64,000 nt of DNA from Spirosoma arboris (GTDB lineage Bacteria > Bacteroidota > Bacteroidia > Cytophagales > Spirosomataceae). This document shows positions 46,067 to 55,042 of this stretch, in pieces. The notes under the pieces were generated by a model. The model was given only the letters and a program-made list of their open reading frames with translations, was not told where the DNA came from and ran no database searches. The DNA lies in NCBI RefSeq assembly GCF_009754945.1, contig NZ_WPIN01000016.1:62001-126000 (forward strand), read 5' to 3'. The first letter of the stretch is position 1. Each line of letters opens with the position of its first letter. The position numbers and the translations under genes are program-made.

Positions 46067-48217
46067 TTAACTATCCTGCGCCTGGGTTAATGCCTGCAAC
46101 TCAGGTAAGCCTTCCTGTTCGATCTGGATTTCGCGGTAGGCTTGAACAGCCTGTAAGAACGCTTCTCCCTGAGCGATAAACCGGCGGGCGAATTCTTCCG
46201 ACGGTTCCTGTTTGTTGATGCTAAATACCAGCGCTTTAAATTCACCTTCTTCCTGATGGAAATCAGGAGTGCCAACAAAGGTTTTATCAAAATCGTTGAC
46301 AATGCCGTGTTGCGTATTAGTTGGTATGTCACGGCTCATCAAGGCTGCTCTGGCACCCGTAATGAATACATTATAGGTATGGTAAAGCGCATCCGACCAG
46401 CGACTTTCCGAAAGTGCTTCCCGTGCCCAGCCTAGTTTTTCGCTGGCTTCGGTCAGGGTTGTTGCCACAAGGTCGATCAGTACACTGGCGCACTCGCCGA
46501 TACCCACTTCCGTTACGTATTGTTCGGTATGATCCCAGTCAATGTAATCACTATCGACGAGTGTTTTGAGATCGGCCAGTGGTTTCAGTAACTGATAGAA
46601 ATGATTTTTCCCCTGCCGTGCATAGTAGTCGCTGTAATATTCTCCGTCGAACGTATTCGCTTCGAAATCACGGAGTAAATACCGCAGTGAATCGGGGCCG
46701 CGTTTCGCTGGAATTTTGATGACTTTATCGGCAATCAGCCCTTCACCTTTTCCATTGAAACCACCACCCAGCAACACCTGCAAGGCGGGTAATACGTAAG
46801 CTCCGTTTTTGAGCGATGAACCATGATAGCCAATGTTGGCCACCGAGTGCTGACCACAGCCATTCATACAACCCGAAATCTTGATTTTGATATCGTCGTT
46901 GAAGACAAGATCCGGAAATTCGTCGTGCATCATTGTTTCCAGAGCCCGTGTGATACCGTAGCTGCTCGAAATAGCCAGATTACAGGTATCCGTGCCGGGG
47001 CAGGTCGTAATATCCGCCGTCGTATCGAAACCGGGGTCGGCTAACCCTAGTGCATGGAGAGCCTCATAAATAGCTGGTAAGTCTTCGGGCTTGATAAAGC
47101 GGAGCAAATAACCCTGATTGACCGTTACCCGAATATCATCGGCTGCGTATCGTTTTACGATCTGTGCTAATGCGCGAGCCGTATCGGAATGCATATCCCC
47201 CAATAAAACCCGGAGTTGTACCGCGTACCAACCGGCTTGCTTTTGCTCGAAAACGTTGGTTTTCAGCCAACGATCAAAGTGGTCGTTACCTGCAATAAGA
47301 CTCGGAGCAGGAGCATCAGGACGCGGGACTGGTGGTTCGGCAAACAGCATATTGCCTGAATCCTCACTGACGTCATATGATTTTACCCGAAGCGCTGGCG
47401 TTTCCTCGGCGATTCGACGGAGCAGTTCGTCTAGCCCAATGTCGTTGAGCAGGTATTTCATGCGGGCTTTATGTCGCTTCTGACGTTCACCGTAGCGATC
47501 AAATACACGAATGACGCCTTCAATGAAGGGAATCACTTGGTCTTCTTCCAGAAATTCAAAGGCAGTTTGCGCGGAAAATGGTTGCGCCCCCAAACCACCG
47601 CCCAACATAACTTTAAAGCCCCGTTTACCATCCTGCGTACGAGCGACCAGACCTACATCATGCATATAGCCATAAGCAGAGTCTTTTTCACTCGATGAAA
47701 GCGAAATTTTGAACTTACGGCCCATATCCTGACAAATCGGATTGCGCAGGAAATAGTCAAAAATGGCGTGGGCATAGGGAGTAATATCAAAAGGCTCCAG
47801 TGGATCAACACCAGCTCGTGCTGAACCAGTTACATTCCGAACCGTGTTGCCACAAGCTTCTTTCAACGTGATACCCGCATCTTCCAGATCAGCCCACAAC
47901 TGGGGAGAATCGGCCAGTTTGACAAAGTGCAACTGGATATCCTGCCGGGTCGTCGCGTGCAGGTTCCCTGTCGCGTACTTGTCCGACAGGTCGGCGATGC
48001 GAATAAGTTGATCGGCGGTGATACGTCCGTGGGGCAGTTTGATCCGAATCATCTGTACACCCGGTTGTCGTTGGCCGTACACACCCCGCGTAAGCCGGAA
48101 TTTCCGGAACGCTTCATCGGCTATATCGCCTTGTTGAAACGACCCAATTTTCTGAGCGAGATCGAGGATATCGCGCTGGGCGGCTGTACTTACATTGTCA
48201 GTGAGCTGGATAGACAT
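46067..48217 (-). CDS. Sulfite (or nitrite) reductase, siroheme [4Fe-4S] type
   Basis: The product reduces sulfite to sulfide (or nitrite to ammonia) for assimilation. The 716-residue protein has two ferredoxin-like half-domains (VQMIRIKLPHGRITADQLIRIADLSDKY first) and the cluster/siroheme motif TCPGTDTCNLAIS followed by KISGCMNGCGQHS. After residue 540 comes an extension of about 170 residues, predicted helical and HEPN-like, which ordinary CysI lacks but some Bacteroidota reductases carry. The upstream leader contains a TAnnTTTG box and a short hairpin. The siroheme methyltransferase downstream favours an assimilatory role; sulfite versus nitrite cannot be settled from sequence. Confidence 0.88.
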   Translation of the reverse strand: MSIQLTDNVSTAAQRDILDLAQKIGSFQQGDIADEAFRKFRLTRGVYGQRQPGVQMIRIKLPHGRITADQLIRIADLSDKYATGNLHATTRQDIQLHFVKLADSPQLWADLEDAGITLKEACGNTVRNVTGSARAGVDPLEPFDITPYAHAIFDYFLRNPICQDMGRKFKISLSSSEKDSAYGYMHDVGLVARTQDGKRGFKVMLGGGLGAQPFSAQTAFEFLEEDQVIPFIEGVIRVFDRYGERQKRHKARMKYLLNDIGLDELLRRIAEETPALRVKSYDVSEDSGNMLFAEPPVPRPDAPAPSLIAGNDHFDRWLKTNVFEQKQAGWYAVQLRVLLGDMHSDTARALAQIVKRYAADDIRVTVNQGYLLRFIKPEDLPAIYEALHALGLADPGFDTTADITTCPGTDTCNLAISSSYGITRALETMMHDEFPDLVFNDDIKIKISGCMNGCGQHSVANIGYHGSSLKNGAYVLPALQVLLGGGFNGKGEGLIADKVIKIPAKRGPDSLRYLLRDFEANTFDGEYYSDYYARQGKNHFYQLLKPLADLKTLVDSDYIDWDHTEQYVTEVGIGECASVLIDLVATTLTEASEKLGWAREALSESRWSDALYHTYNVFITGARAALMSRDIPTNTQHGIVNDFDKTFVGTPDFHQEEGEFKALVFSINKQEPSEEFARRFIAQGEAFLQAVQAYREIQIEQEGLPELQALTQAQDS

Positions 48218-48295
48218 AGTGAGTATTGTCTATAGATTTAATAGCTTAATTTCTTAAAACGAAACGCCAGATTCTTCCGGCGTCTTATTTATATA

Positions 48296-48303
48296 CAAAT
48301 ATA
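48296..48303 (-). promoter_or_regulatory. Candidate -7 box (TATATTTG) for sulfite reductase
   Basis: Read on the minus strand this exactly matches TAnnTTTG, 78 bp upstream of the sulfite reductase start. Between them lies a short GC hairpin (about 48262-48283, GCCAG/CCGGC arms imperfect) that could be part of the mRNA leader. Confidence 0.45.
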
Positions 48304-48416
48304 AAGCCATTCGATTCTCATTAAGTTCTTGTATTGCCCAACTTCTGGTTATGGTCGATAAGTAATGGTTATAGTATGAGTTCTTTAATCTGGTTGAGAA
48401 AAACGCATCAGTTCAA

Positions 48417-48460
48417 TACAATCACAGGTAAGTGCATCGATGCGCTTACCTGTGATTGTA
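48417..48460. terminator. 22-bp palindrome downstream of transketolase
   Basis: TACAATCACAGGTAAG and its complement form a near-continuous 44-nt palindrome (48417-48438, 48439-48460) with a single G-T pair. It lies six bp beyond the transketolase stop and probably ends that transcript. The absence of a loop is unusual for a terminator. Confidence 0.7.
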
Positions 48461-48466
48461 ATAAGC

Positions 48467-50512
48467 TTAGGAGAGAAGCTCTTTCTTCTCCACACCTTCC
48501 GGTTGCCCTTTTAACACCGCTTTTGCCTGTTTCACTACGTTTTCGACGGTGAAACCAAAGTAGGCCATCACTTCTTCACCTGGTCCCGATAGGCCGAAGC
48601 GGTTCATGCTGATGGTAGTTCCTTCGTCTGTAACGTATTTGTGCCAGCCGATGGGGGAGCCCACTTCAACGGCCAATCGCTTGCGGATAGTGGGAGGCAA
48701 GACCTGATGCTGATAGGTTTTGTCCTGCTGCTCGAACAATTCCCAGGAGGGCATACTAACCACGCGAGCCCGAATCCCCTGCTTTTTTAGCTCCGTCTGC
48801 GCTTCCATCACCAATGATACTTCAGATCCTGTTGCAATCAGAATAAGCTGAGGAATGCCTTCGCACTCACTAAGAATGTACGCTCCTTTCTCGAGGCCCC
48901 GCGCTGAACCGTATTTTGTCTGGTCAAGTACGGGTAGTTTTTGCCGGGAAAGCAGCAATAGGACGGGAGTTTTGGGCTGTTTCATCGCTACACGCCATGC
49001 TTCGATCGTTTCATTGGCATCAGCAGGGCGGAGAACGATGATGTTGGGAATCGTTCGCAACGAGACATATTGCTCAACGGGCTGGTGCGTTGGTCCGTCT
49101 TCGCCCAAACCGATACTGTCGTGGGTAAAAACGAACGTGACCGAGGATTCGGCTAGGGCGGTTAGTCGGATGGCTCCCCGCATGTAATCCGAAAAATTTA
49201 AGAAGGTGCCGCCGTACGGATGAATTCCGCCATGTTGTGCCATGCCGTTAAGGGCAGCTCCCATGGCGTGTTCGCGTACGCCAAACCAGATATTTGAGTT
49301 TTCGTAATGACCCGGCTGGAAACTAACATCCCCTTTGGTTGGCATTTCGTTGGACGAAGCCAAATCTGCCGAGCCGCCAAAGAGGAACGGGACTCGCTTT
49401 TTCAAGGCTTCGAGGGCTTTCCCGGAGGCCTGCCGGGTAGCTAGCGGGCCATCGGCCGGAGTAAACAGAGGCATATCGGCTTCCCAATCGGTAGGGAGTT
49501 TGCCTGAAAAAGATCGACTGAAGTCGTCGGCTTTGTCAGCAAACTGTTTCTTATAGGTATCAAACCGCTTTTTCCAGTCGGCTTGTCGTTCGGCTCCCCG
49601 TTGTCCGGCTTCGAGCAGGTACTCCTTTACTTCGTCGGGTATGACAAACGATTTATCGGGGTCCCAACCGAAAAATTCTTTGGTTTTTCGCACATTTTCT
49701 TCCCCTAACGGGCTTCCGTGCACTTTGCTGGTTCCTTGCTGCGGACTGCCGTAACCAATAATGGTGCGCACGGCAATAATCGACGGGCGCTCCGTTTCGG
49801 CCTGAGCGAGCCGGATAGCTGCATCAATTGCATCCAGATTATTGCCATCCGTTACGTGTTGGGTGTGCCAGCCATATGCATCGAAACGAGCCATTCGATC
49901 TTCGGTAAACGCCAGATCCGTTGGTCCATCGAGGGAAATCAGGTTATCATCGTAGAGGTAAATGAGTTTTCCAAGCTTCAGGTGCCCTGCCAGAGAAGCC
50001 GCTTCTGACGCTATCCCTTCCATTAAATCGCCATCACTGACAATGGAATACGTATAGTGATCTACGACCGAATGACCCTTCTGATTATAGGTAGCCGCTA
50101 GAAAGGCTTCTGCCATCGCCATACCGACTCCATTCGCGAATCCCTGCCCTAATGGACCCGTAGTCACTTCGACACCAGGTGTCAGATTCGATTCAGGGTG
50201 ACCGGGTGTTTTGGAATGAATCTGCCGAAAATGCTTCAGATCATTGAGCGAGAGGTCATAGCCATAGAGGTGTAAAAGGCTATAGAGTAGGGCAGAGCCA
50301 TGGCCTGCCGATAATACGAATCGATCCCGGTCAGGCCAATGCGGGTCCTTCGGATTGAAACGCAAAAAACGCGACCAGAGCACATACGCCATGGGAGCGG
50401 CTCCCAGCGGTAAGCCAGGATGCCCGGAATTTGCTTTCTGGACAGCATCTACCGACAAGAGTCGAATGGTATTGATGCTAAGTTGGTCGAGGTCAACCGA
50501 ATTGTTAGTCAT
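48467..50512 (-). CDS. tkt: Transketolase
   Basis: Transketolase moves two-carbon units between sugars in the non-oxidative pentose phosphate pathway with thiamine diphosphate. The 681-residue protein has SGHPGLPLGAAPMAYVLW, the TPP motif SDGDLMEGIASEAASLAGHLKLGKLIYLYDDN, GVREHAMGAALNGMAQHGG and HDSIGLGEDGPTHQPVEQ, followed by the C-terminal domain. It is full length (typical about 665) and monocistronic. Cytoplasmic. Confidence 0.96.
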   Translation of the reverse strand: MTNNSVDLDQLSINTIRLLSVDAVQKANSGHPGLPLGAAPMAYVLWSRFLRFNPKDPHWPDRDRFVLSAGHGSALLYSLLHLYGYDLSLNDLKHFRQIHSKTPGHPESNLTPGVEVTTGPLGQGFANGVGMAMAEAFLAATYNQKGHSVVDHYTYSIVSDGDLMEGIASEAASLAGHLKLGKLIYLYDDNLISLDGPTDLAFTEDRMARFDAYGWHTQHVTDGNNLDAIDAAIRLAQAETERPSIIAVRTIIGYGSPQQGTSKVHGSPLGEENVRKTKEFFGWDPDKSFVIPDEVKEYLLEAGQRGAERQADWKKRFDTYKKQFADKADDFSRSFSGKLPTDWEADMPLFTPADGPLATRQASGKALEALKKRVPFLFGGSADLASSNEMPTKGDVSFQPGHYENSNIWFGVREHAMGAALNGMAQHGGIHPYGGTFLNFSDYMRGAIRLTALAESSVTFVFTHDSIGLGEDGPTHQPVEQYVSLRTIPNIIVLRPADANETIEAWRVAMKQPKTPVLLLLSRQKLPVLDQTKYGSARGLEKGAYILSECEGIPQLILIATGSEVSLVMEAQTELKKQGIRARVVSMPSWELFEQQDKTYQHQVLPPTIRKRLAVEVGSPIGWHKYVTDEGTTISMNRFGLSGPGEEVMAYFGFTVENVVKQAKAVLKGQPEGVEKKELLS

Positions 50513-50651
50513 AACAAACGCGAATCAGATGATAAAACAATAGCTCTAAATGGATGAACTCCATCCTGTTAATAGGCTGATCTTATCAACTAACTAGCGA
50601 ACTGCCCGGAAGGATTGAAAAAACTAGTGTATTGGCTATTTTTTAACTGTA

Positions 50652-51905
50652 TTAATTCCCTTGATTGACGCCCAACCGTTTTACCAGCATCGGCAGACTC
50701 AGGCCCTGCGCTACCAGTGTAATCAGCACCGTCATGACCGAGATGAAGATAATGGTGTCTCGCTGCGGGAATGCCTGACCGTCGGTTAGCGTAATCGGGA
50801 GCGCAATGGCAGTGGCCAGAGAAACAATACCCCGCATGCCCGACCAGCTGATAATCAGGCAGTTTTTCCAGTCCAACTGCGCATCTTCGAATCTACTGAA
50901 CTGAGTTTTCTGAAAGGCGCGGTCAATGTTAATTTTTTGCAGGAATACCCTGGCCATTCGGATAACCAGCGCGACAAGGCAAATGATAAAACTATAGCCA
51001 ATCAATGGTATAATTTCCTGACGATCAATGTGTTGAAGTACATACGGGAACTCAAGCCCAATGAGCACGAAGACGAGACCGTTCAGAATGAAGACAATGA
51101 TTTCCCAGATAGCTTTGGACTGAGCTTTTGTACCATCAGGAAAAAGTTTTTTTGCAAATTGTGAGATAATAAGCCCCAGGGTAACAACGGCTATAACGCC
51201 CGAAACGTGAAGTTCTTCTGCCACCGAGTACGCAATAAATGGCATCAATAAGGTGAAACTGATAGCGACTAGCTTATTCTTCGGAATTCGCTTTAAAATC
51301 AAGGCAAGTACTTGTCCCAACGCCCAGCCGACGGCAAAACCTCCAGCAATCAGTAGTAAGAATTGTAAACCCGCTTTCCAGAATACAAACGAACTCCCCG
51401 CAACGGCAGCCACTGCCAACCGGTATGCAATCAGGCCAGAGGCATCGTTAATCAGACTTTCGCCTTCTAAAATTGTCAGTGTTTTGTGCGATAAACCCAG
51501 TCCTTTGGTAATACTCGTGGCAGCTACAGCATCGGTAGCGGAGAGAATAGCACCCAGTACGAACGCCAGTGGCCAGGTCATGCTCGGAATCAGGAAATAA
51601 GCCGTAATGGCAATCCCACTGGCGGTTAGAAAGACTAAAGCAAAGGCCAGCGAAGAGATCGTGTTTATGTTCTTCTTAAACTCGAGCCAGGAAATATTAA
51701 AGGCCGCATCATACAGCATTGGTGGGAGAAAAAGCAGAAAAACAATGTCGGGATCAAGCTCAATTTTGGGCATCCCCGGAATAAATCCGACCGCGATTCC
51801 TGCCGTTACCAAAATGATAGGATACGGTAAACGAATCTTATCGGCAACTGCCGACAAGCCAATCATCACCGCCAATAGAAATAATATGATGCTGTAGTTC
51901 TCCAT
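50652..51905 (-). CDS. Na+/H+ antiporter, CPA1/NhaP type
   Basis: This 417-residue inner-membrane protein has about 12 helices and should exchange Na+ or K+ for H+. Conserved points are FLLFLPPMLYDAAFNISW, the central LGAILSATDAVAATSITKGL with the Asp pair, and LEGESLINDASGLIAYRLA. There is no long cytoplasmic C-terminal domain like that of eukaryotic NHE. It is not obviously in an operon; an inverted repeat occupies its upstream region. Confidence 0.9.
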   Translation of the reverse strand: MENYSIILFLLAVMIGLSAVADKIRLPYPIILVTAGIAVGFIPGMPKIELDPDIVFLLFLPPMLYDAAFNISWLEFKKNINTISSLAFALVFLTASGIAITAYFLIPSMTWPLAFVLGAILSATDAVAATSITKGLGLSHKTLTILEGESLINDASGLIAYRLAVAAVAGSSFVFWKAGLQFLLLIAGGFAVGWALGQVLALILKRIPKNKLVAISFTLLMPFIAYSVAEELHVSGVIAVVTLGLIISQFAKKLFPDGTKAQSKAIWEIIVFILNGLVFVLIGLEFPYVLQHIDRQEIIPLIGYSFIICLVALVIRMARVFLQKINIDRAFQKTQFSRFEDAQLDWKNCLIISWSGMRGIVSLATAIALPITLTDGQAFPQRDTIIFISVMTVLITLVAQGLSLPMLVKRLGVNQGN

Positions 51906-51920
51906 CGAATACTTGTTTCT

Positions 51921-51997
51921 TTTCGACAGGATTTACAGGATAAAGCAGGATTTTTTAGCACCCTTTAACCTGTTTTATCCTGTAAATCCTGTCGAAA
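51921..51997. repeat. Inverted repeat of the ACAGGATTTACAGGAT family
   Basis: Arms of 29 nt (51921-51949, 51969-51997) pair with a single G-T wobble. It lies just upstream of the antiporter gene and could be part of its 5' leader. A single arm of the family occurs at 43666-43695. Confidence 0.9.
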
Positions 51998-52089
51998 TTA
52001 GTCTCTCTCTAGTTAGTAAAAACAAACTTACCCTGGATGGTTCGATCCTGGTGACTGATTCCTGGTTTTAAACGAGTAACTCGTCGTGA

Positions 52090-52839
52090 TTAAATCTGGG
52101 CTAATCCACCATCCACCAACAGATCGCTACCGGTCATGTAAGACGAATTATCGGAAGCCAGGAACACAACCGCCTTGGCAACTTCATTGGCCTGACCCCA
52201 GCGTTGCATAGGTACGGTTGCCGCTACGTAATTGTTAATCATTTCGTCCATTTCTGACGTGTCCTGTTTCGTAAGGGGCGTCTGAATCGTTCCGGGACTC
52301 ACCGTGTTCACCCGTACTTTTTTAGCCAGAACGTCCTCATCCATAGCCAGTGTACGGCCCAGGCTTCGAACGGCAGCTTTGGTCATTGAATAGAGTGGAT
52401 CGCCGGGACGACCTTTGTTGTGGGCAACGGAACTGGTGAAAATGACCGAAGCATTTGCCGCGAGTAGGGGGAAGGCTTTCGTGAAGAGGAAGAATACACC
52501 TTTCACATTGATATCCATGATCTCATCGAAAAATGGTTCGTCTGTTTCCAGAATCGGGGGACAATCAGACATGCCTGCATTGGCAAACAGTACGTCAATA
52601 CGACCGTATGTTTCCTTGACTTTCGCTATTAAGGCGTTTATCCCGCTAATGGATGATGCATCGGCACGGATGGGTATCGCAGCGTGACCAATCTCGTTCG
52701 CGGCTGCTTCCAGCTTTTGCTCGTCGCGCCCTACGATGACGACATGAGCGCCTTCTTCGGCCATCAATCTGGCGGTGGCGAGGCCGATGCCACTACTTCC
52801 GCCCGTGATTAGGGCCACTTTATCCTTAAGCGTATGCAT
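52090..52839 (-). CDS. SDR-family oxidoreductase
   Basis: This 249-residue short-chain dehydrogenase has the NAD(P)-binding T-G-G-S-S-G-I-G motif near residue 13, VLFANAGMSD, the Ser-Tyr-Lys triad in FTSSVAHNKGRPGDPLYSMTKAAVRSL, and the C-terminal LLVDGGLAQI. The substrate is unknown. Upstream is a 23-bp site that also precedes the adjacent TetR gene, so it is probably derepressed when that regulator binds a ligand. Confidence 0.92.
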   Translation of the reverse strand: MHTLKDKVALITGGSSGIGLATARLMAEEGAHVVIVGRDEQKLEAAANEIGHAAIPIRADASSISGINALIAKVKETYGRIDVLFANAGMSDCPPILETDEPFFDEIMDINVKGVFFLFTKAFPLLAANASVIFTSSVAHNKGRPGDPLYSMTKAAVRSLGRTLAMDEDVLAKKVRVNTVSPGTIQTPLTKQDTSEMDEMINNYVAATVPMQRWGQANEVAKAVVFLASDNSSYMTGSDLLVDGGLAQI

Positions 52840-52858
52840 TCCCTGGTTTAGTTAAAAG

Positions 52859-52881
52859 TAAAAACCGACCGTTTGGTATGT
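52859..52881. promoter_or_regulatory. TetR operator candidate 1
   Basis: A 23-bp sequence with core AAAACCGACCGTTTGGTATG lies 20 bp upstream of the SDR gene. It is identical to 53509-53531. Its half sites (ACCGACC/GTTTGGT) form an imperfect palindrome typical of TetR-family sites. Confidence 0.75.
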
Positions 52882-52896
52882 TTGTGGATAAAAAAA

Positions 52897-53508
52897 TTAA
52901 TCTTTTAGGGTGTTGTACAGACCATCCCAAAGTGATTGGAGCTCTTGCCTCACTTTTGACAGTCCTTCTGTCATTACGTAATTGATCCCGACGCCGTCGC
53001 TCAGGTAGATGAAAAGTTTGGCAATCTGCTCATCGGTCATGGCTGATCGAATTTCCCCGTTACTCCTTGCTTTGGTTACGACGGTTGTCCAACTGGCAAA
53101 TTCTTCCTGTTGATGGTCCAGTTGTTTCTGTTTAAACGCAGGCAGCATTCGGATGGCATCGAAGAGTAGGTAGTAATGATTGATGTTAAATGCCTCCTCA
53201 TCGTTAGGTTCTCCAGTTGAGGTAAAAAATGCCCCTTCGTTTCTTCGGTCCAAATTCACCAGTATACTCTGGTAAAAGCCTGCCAGTGATTCTGTAGGAA
53301 GCTGACTGTAATCTTCGTGCAAGTACTCCCGAAAGAAATGATTAATGACCTCCATGAATACCTGCTCCTTGCTCGTAAAATAATGATAGAAAGCGCCCTT
53401 GGAAAGTCCGGTATGCTCGACAATCTCTTTCATGGTTACTTCCTTGAAGCTCTTCTGTAAAAACAGCTTCAGGGAAGTAGTTAAAATATGGTCTCTGGAG
53501 TCATTCAT
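52897..53508 (-). CDS. TetR/AcrR-family transcriptional regulator
   Basis: This 203-residue regulator has the N-terminal helix-turn-helix (RDHILTTSLKLFLQKSFKEV, EIVEHTGLSKGAFYHYFTSKEQVFMEV) and a ligand-binding C-terminal domain without recognised specificity. The preferred start, ATG 53508, gives MNDSRDHIL; the longer frame to 53562 would cover the operator. Identical 23-bp sites precede this gene and the SDR gene downstream, so it probably represses both itself and the SDR. Confidence 0.92.
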   Translation of the reverse strand: MNDSRDHILTTSLKLFLQKSFKEVTMKEIVEHTGLSKGAFYHYFTSKEQVFMEVINHFFREYLHEDYSQLPTESLAGFYQSILVNLDRRNEGAFFTSTGEPNDEEAFNINHYYLLFDAIRMLPAFKQKQLDHQQEEFASWTTVVTKARSNGEIRSAMTDEQIAKLFIYLSDGVGINYVMTEGLSKVRQELQSLWDGLYNTLKD

Positions 53509-53531
53509 TAAAAACCGACCGTTTGGTATGT
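53509..53531. promoter_or_regulatory. TetR operator candidate 2
   Basis: This is the same 23-bp sequence as at 52859-52881, ending directly before the TetR gene's ATG. A TATCTTTA box lies just upstream on the minus strand, so the site would cover the transcription start and allow autorepression. Confidence 0.75.
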
Positions 53532-53601
53532 AAAGATAATAGACTGAAAAGCTCCTGTGCAAGTTTTTCCCTAAAAAGACGTAGAACTGATTCTGCGCTA
53601 C

Positions 53602-53850
53602 TCAAAATACGTCATTTCGCTCGCCTGTTTCCTGCCAGTCGGTATCCATCTCCTGAAACCGCTGGGCAACACGGCTCAAAAAAGGCGCATCGAGCATAGT
53701 GGGAACCGCTTCGGAGTCACTGATGTCCATTTCGCTGATCTTATACGTCTGCTCATAGGGGCCTGCTTCAATTTTGACAATATATTTGCCATTCCAGGCG
53801 TAGAGGCCAATGCGGAATTGCGGGTGGGGTATATCCTGAACGAAACGCAC
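53602..53850 (-). CDS. Hypothetical protein, 82 residues
   Basis: This small cytoplasmic protein (MRFVQDIPHPQFRIGLYAWNG...) has no signal peptide, membrane segment or family I recognise. The N-terminal half looks like a beta-meander (GLYAWNGKYIVKIEAGPYEQTYKI), and the C-terminal half a helix. It is divergent from the TPR lipoprotein gene across a 21-bp spacer made of repeat DNA. Confidence 0.6.
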   Translation of the reverse strand: MRFVQDIPHPQFRIGLYAWNGKYIVKIEAGPYEQTYKISEMDISDSEAVPTMLDAPFLSRVAQRFQEMDTDWQETGERNDVF

Positions 53851-53863
53851 GTTGGGAATTATA

Positions 53864-53887
53864 AATGATAAATGATGAATGATTTTG
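53864..53887. repeat. ATGATAAATGATGAATGATTTTG repeat string
   Basis: This 24-base string, core AATGATAAATGATGAATGAT, is identical to 41868-41891. It contains the only nearby ATG codons (53872, 53875) in the frame of the TPR lipoprotein gene. Confidence 0.93.
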
Positions 53888-54957
53888 GGGTACTCAGATT
53901 GGGTTTAACAAAGGTAAGCAACTTAAGTCGGCGTCTATTCGTCTGGCTAGTCCTCATTCATTATTCCTCATTCCTCATTATTGGTTGCGTCAACGACACC
54001 GATGAAGCGGCTCAGTTTTTTCTGAAGGGGAATGTGCAGCTTCAGAAGCGAGAGTATAAAGAAGCGATTCGGTATTATTCGGAAGCGATCGCCAAAAAGC
54101 CGGACTTTGCCGATGCCTATAACAACCGAGGCCTGGCCAAATTCAGAAACGATGATCGGGAGGGGGCACTCGCCGATTATACACGGGCCATTGATGCCGA
54201 TCCGGACTTTGGCACCGCTTATTTTAATCGGGCGGAGGTTCGACTGGAAACCGGTGATGCGTCGGGTAGTTTAGCTGACCTCGAACGGATTGGCAAACAA
54301 TATGAGGATTCTACTTTTTACCAGACCCGCCTGGGTGATACGTTTGTACGGCTTACCAATCTGTCAAAGGCGCAAACGGCTTACGATCGTGCCCTGCAAC
54401 TCAAGCCCGATAATGTGGAAGCCTTAACCAATCGAGGTGCTCTCTATTATAGTCAGAAAGACTACAAATCTGCCGAAGCGGACATAAAACAGGCCCTGGC
54501 ACTCAATCCCAATCAGGATGCGGCTCTGAATAACCAGAGCTTATTACTGGCACATGCCGGGAAGTATACGGCGGCTCTGACGTATGTTGAACGGGCATTA
54601 GCCAGACAATCCCGCCAGCCTTACTACCTGAATAACAAGGCGTACTTACTCCTGAAACTGAACCGTTCGACAGAAGCCCTGCCGTTGGTAGAGGAATCCC
54701 TTCAACGAGACGGCCAGAATGCCTGGGCACACCACACCCTGGGTTTGTATTGGCTTAGTCAGCAGCAACCCGCTAAAGCCCTTCCCGAATTCCGAACCGC
54801 CGAAAAACTGGATGCCTCAGTCGATCAGCTTTATTATTACATCGGTACTGCCGAGTTCGCAACGGGTAATAAAACAGCAGCCTGTGAAGCCTGGCAACGT
54901 GGTGAGTCGATTGGCGATGATGCGTCCCGGCGTGAACGGGCCAGTCATTGTCGATAA
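53872..54957 (+). CDS. TPR-repeat lipoprotein
   Basis: This 361-residue protein starts with a signal sequence whose lipobox ends L-I-I-G-C (C39), so it should be lipidated. Behind it lie eight or nine TPR repeats (ADAYNNRGLAKFRNDDREGALADYTRAI, VEALTNRGALYYSQKDYKSAEADIKQAL and others), predicting a protein-binding scaffold in the periplasm. The start codon sits in the heptamer-type repeat at 53864. The hydrophobic part, HYSSFLIIGC, is encoded by another repeat tract (53953-53982, CATTCATTATTCCTCATTCC core). Partner proteins are unknown. Confidence 0.8.
   Translation: MMNDFGVLRLGLTKVSNLSRRLFVWLVLIHYSSFLIIGCVNDTDEAAQFFLKGNVQLQKREYKEAIRYYSEAIAKKPDFADAYNNRGLAKFRNDDREGALADYTRAIDADPDFGTAYFNRAEVRLETGDASGSLADLERIGKQYEDSTFYQTRLGDTFVRLTNLSKAQTAYDRALQLKPDNVEALTNRGALYYSQKDYKSAEADIKQALALNPNQDAALNNQSLLLAHAGKYTAALTYVERALARQSRQPYYLNNKAYLLLKLNRSTEALPLVEESLQRDGQNAWAHHTLGLYWLSQQQPAKALPEFRTAEKLDASVDQLYYYIGTAEFATGNKTAACEAWQRGESIGDDASRRERASHCR
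53953..53982. repeat. Repeat tract inside the TPR lipoprotein signal peptide
   Basis: A TCATTCATTATTCCTCATTC-type tract encodes residues just before the lipobox Cys of the TPR lipoprotein. It resembles the opposite-strand form of the ATGATAAATGAT string 66 bp upstream. Confidence 0.7.
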
Positions 54958-55042
54958 AAGTAGACTCACCGGACGGGTAGCTCCTAAGTAAATGACATGG
55001 GAACGCCTTGATTGGTAAGGCGTTTTGTACTAAACGGGATTG

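Noticed and set aside
48218..48295. Leader hairpin before sulfite reductase considered as a SAM-type riboswitch
   Set aside because: Only a short imperfect hairpin is visible, with no conserved riboswitch core I can recognise.
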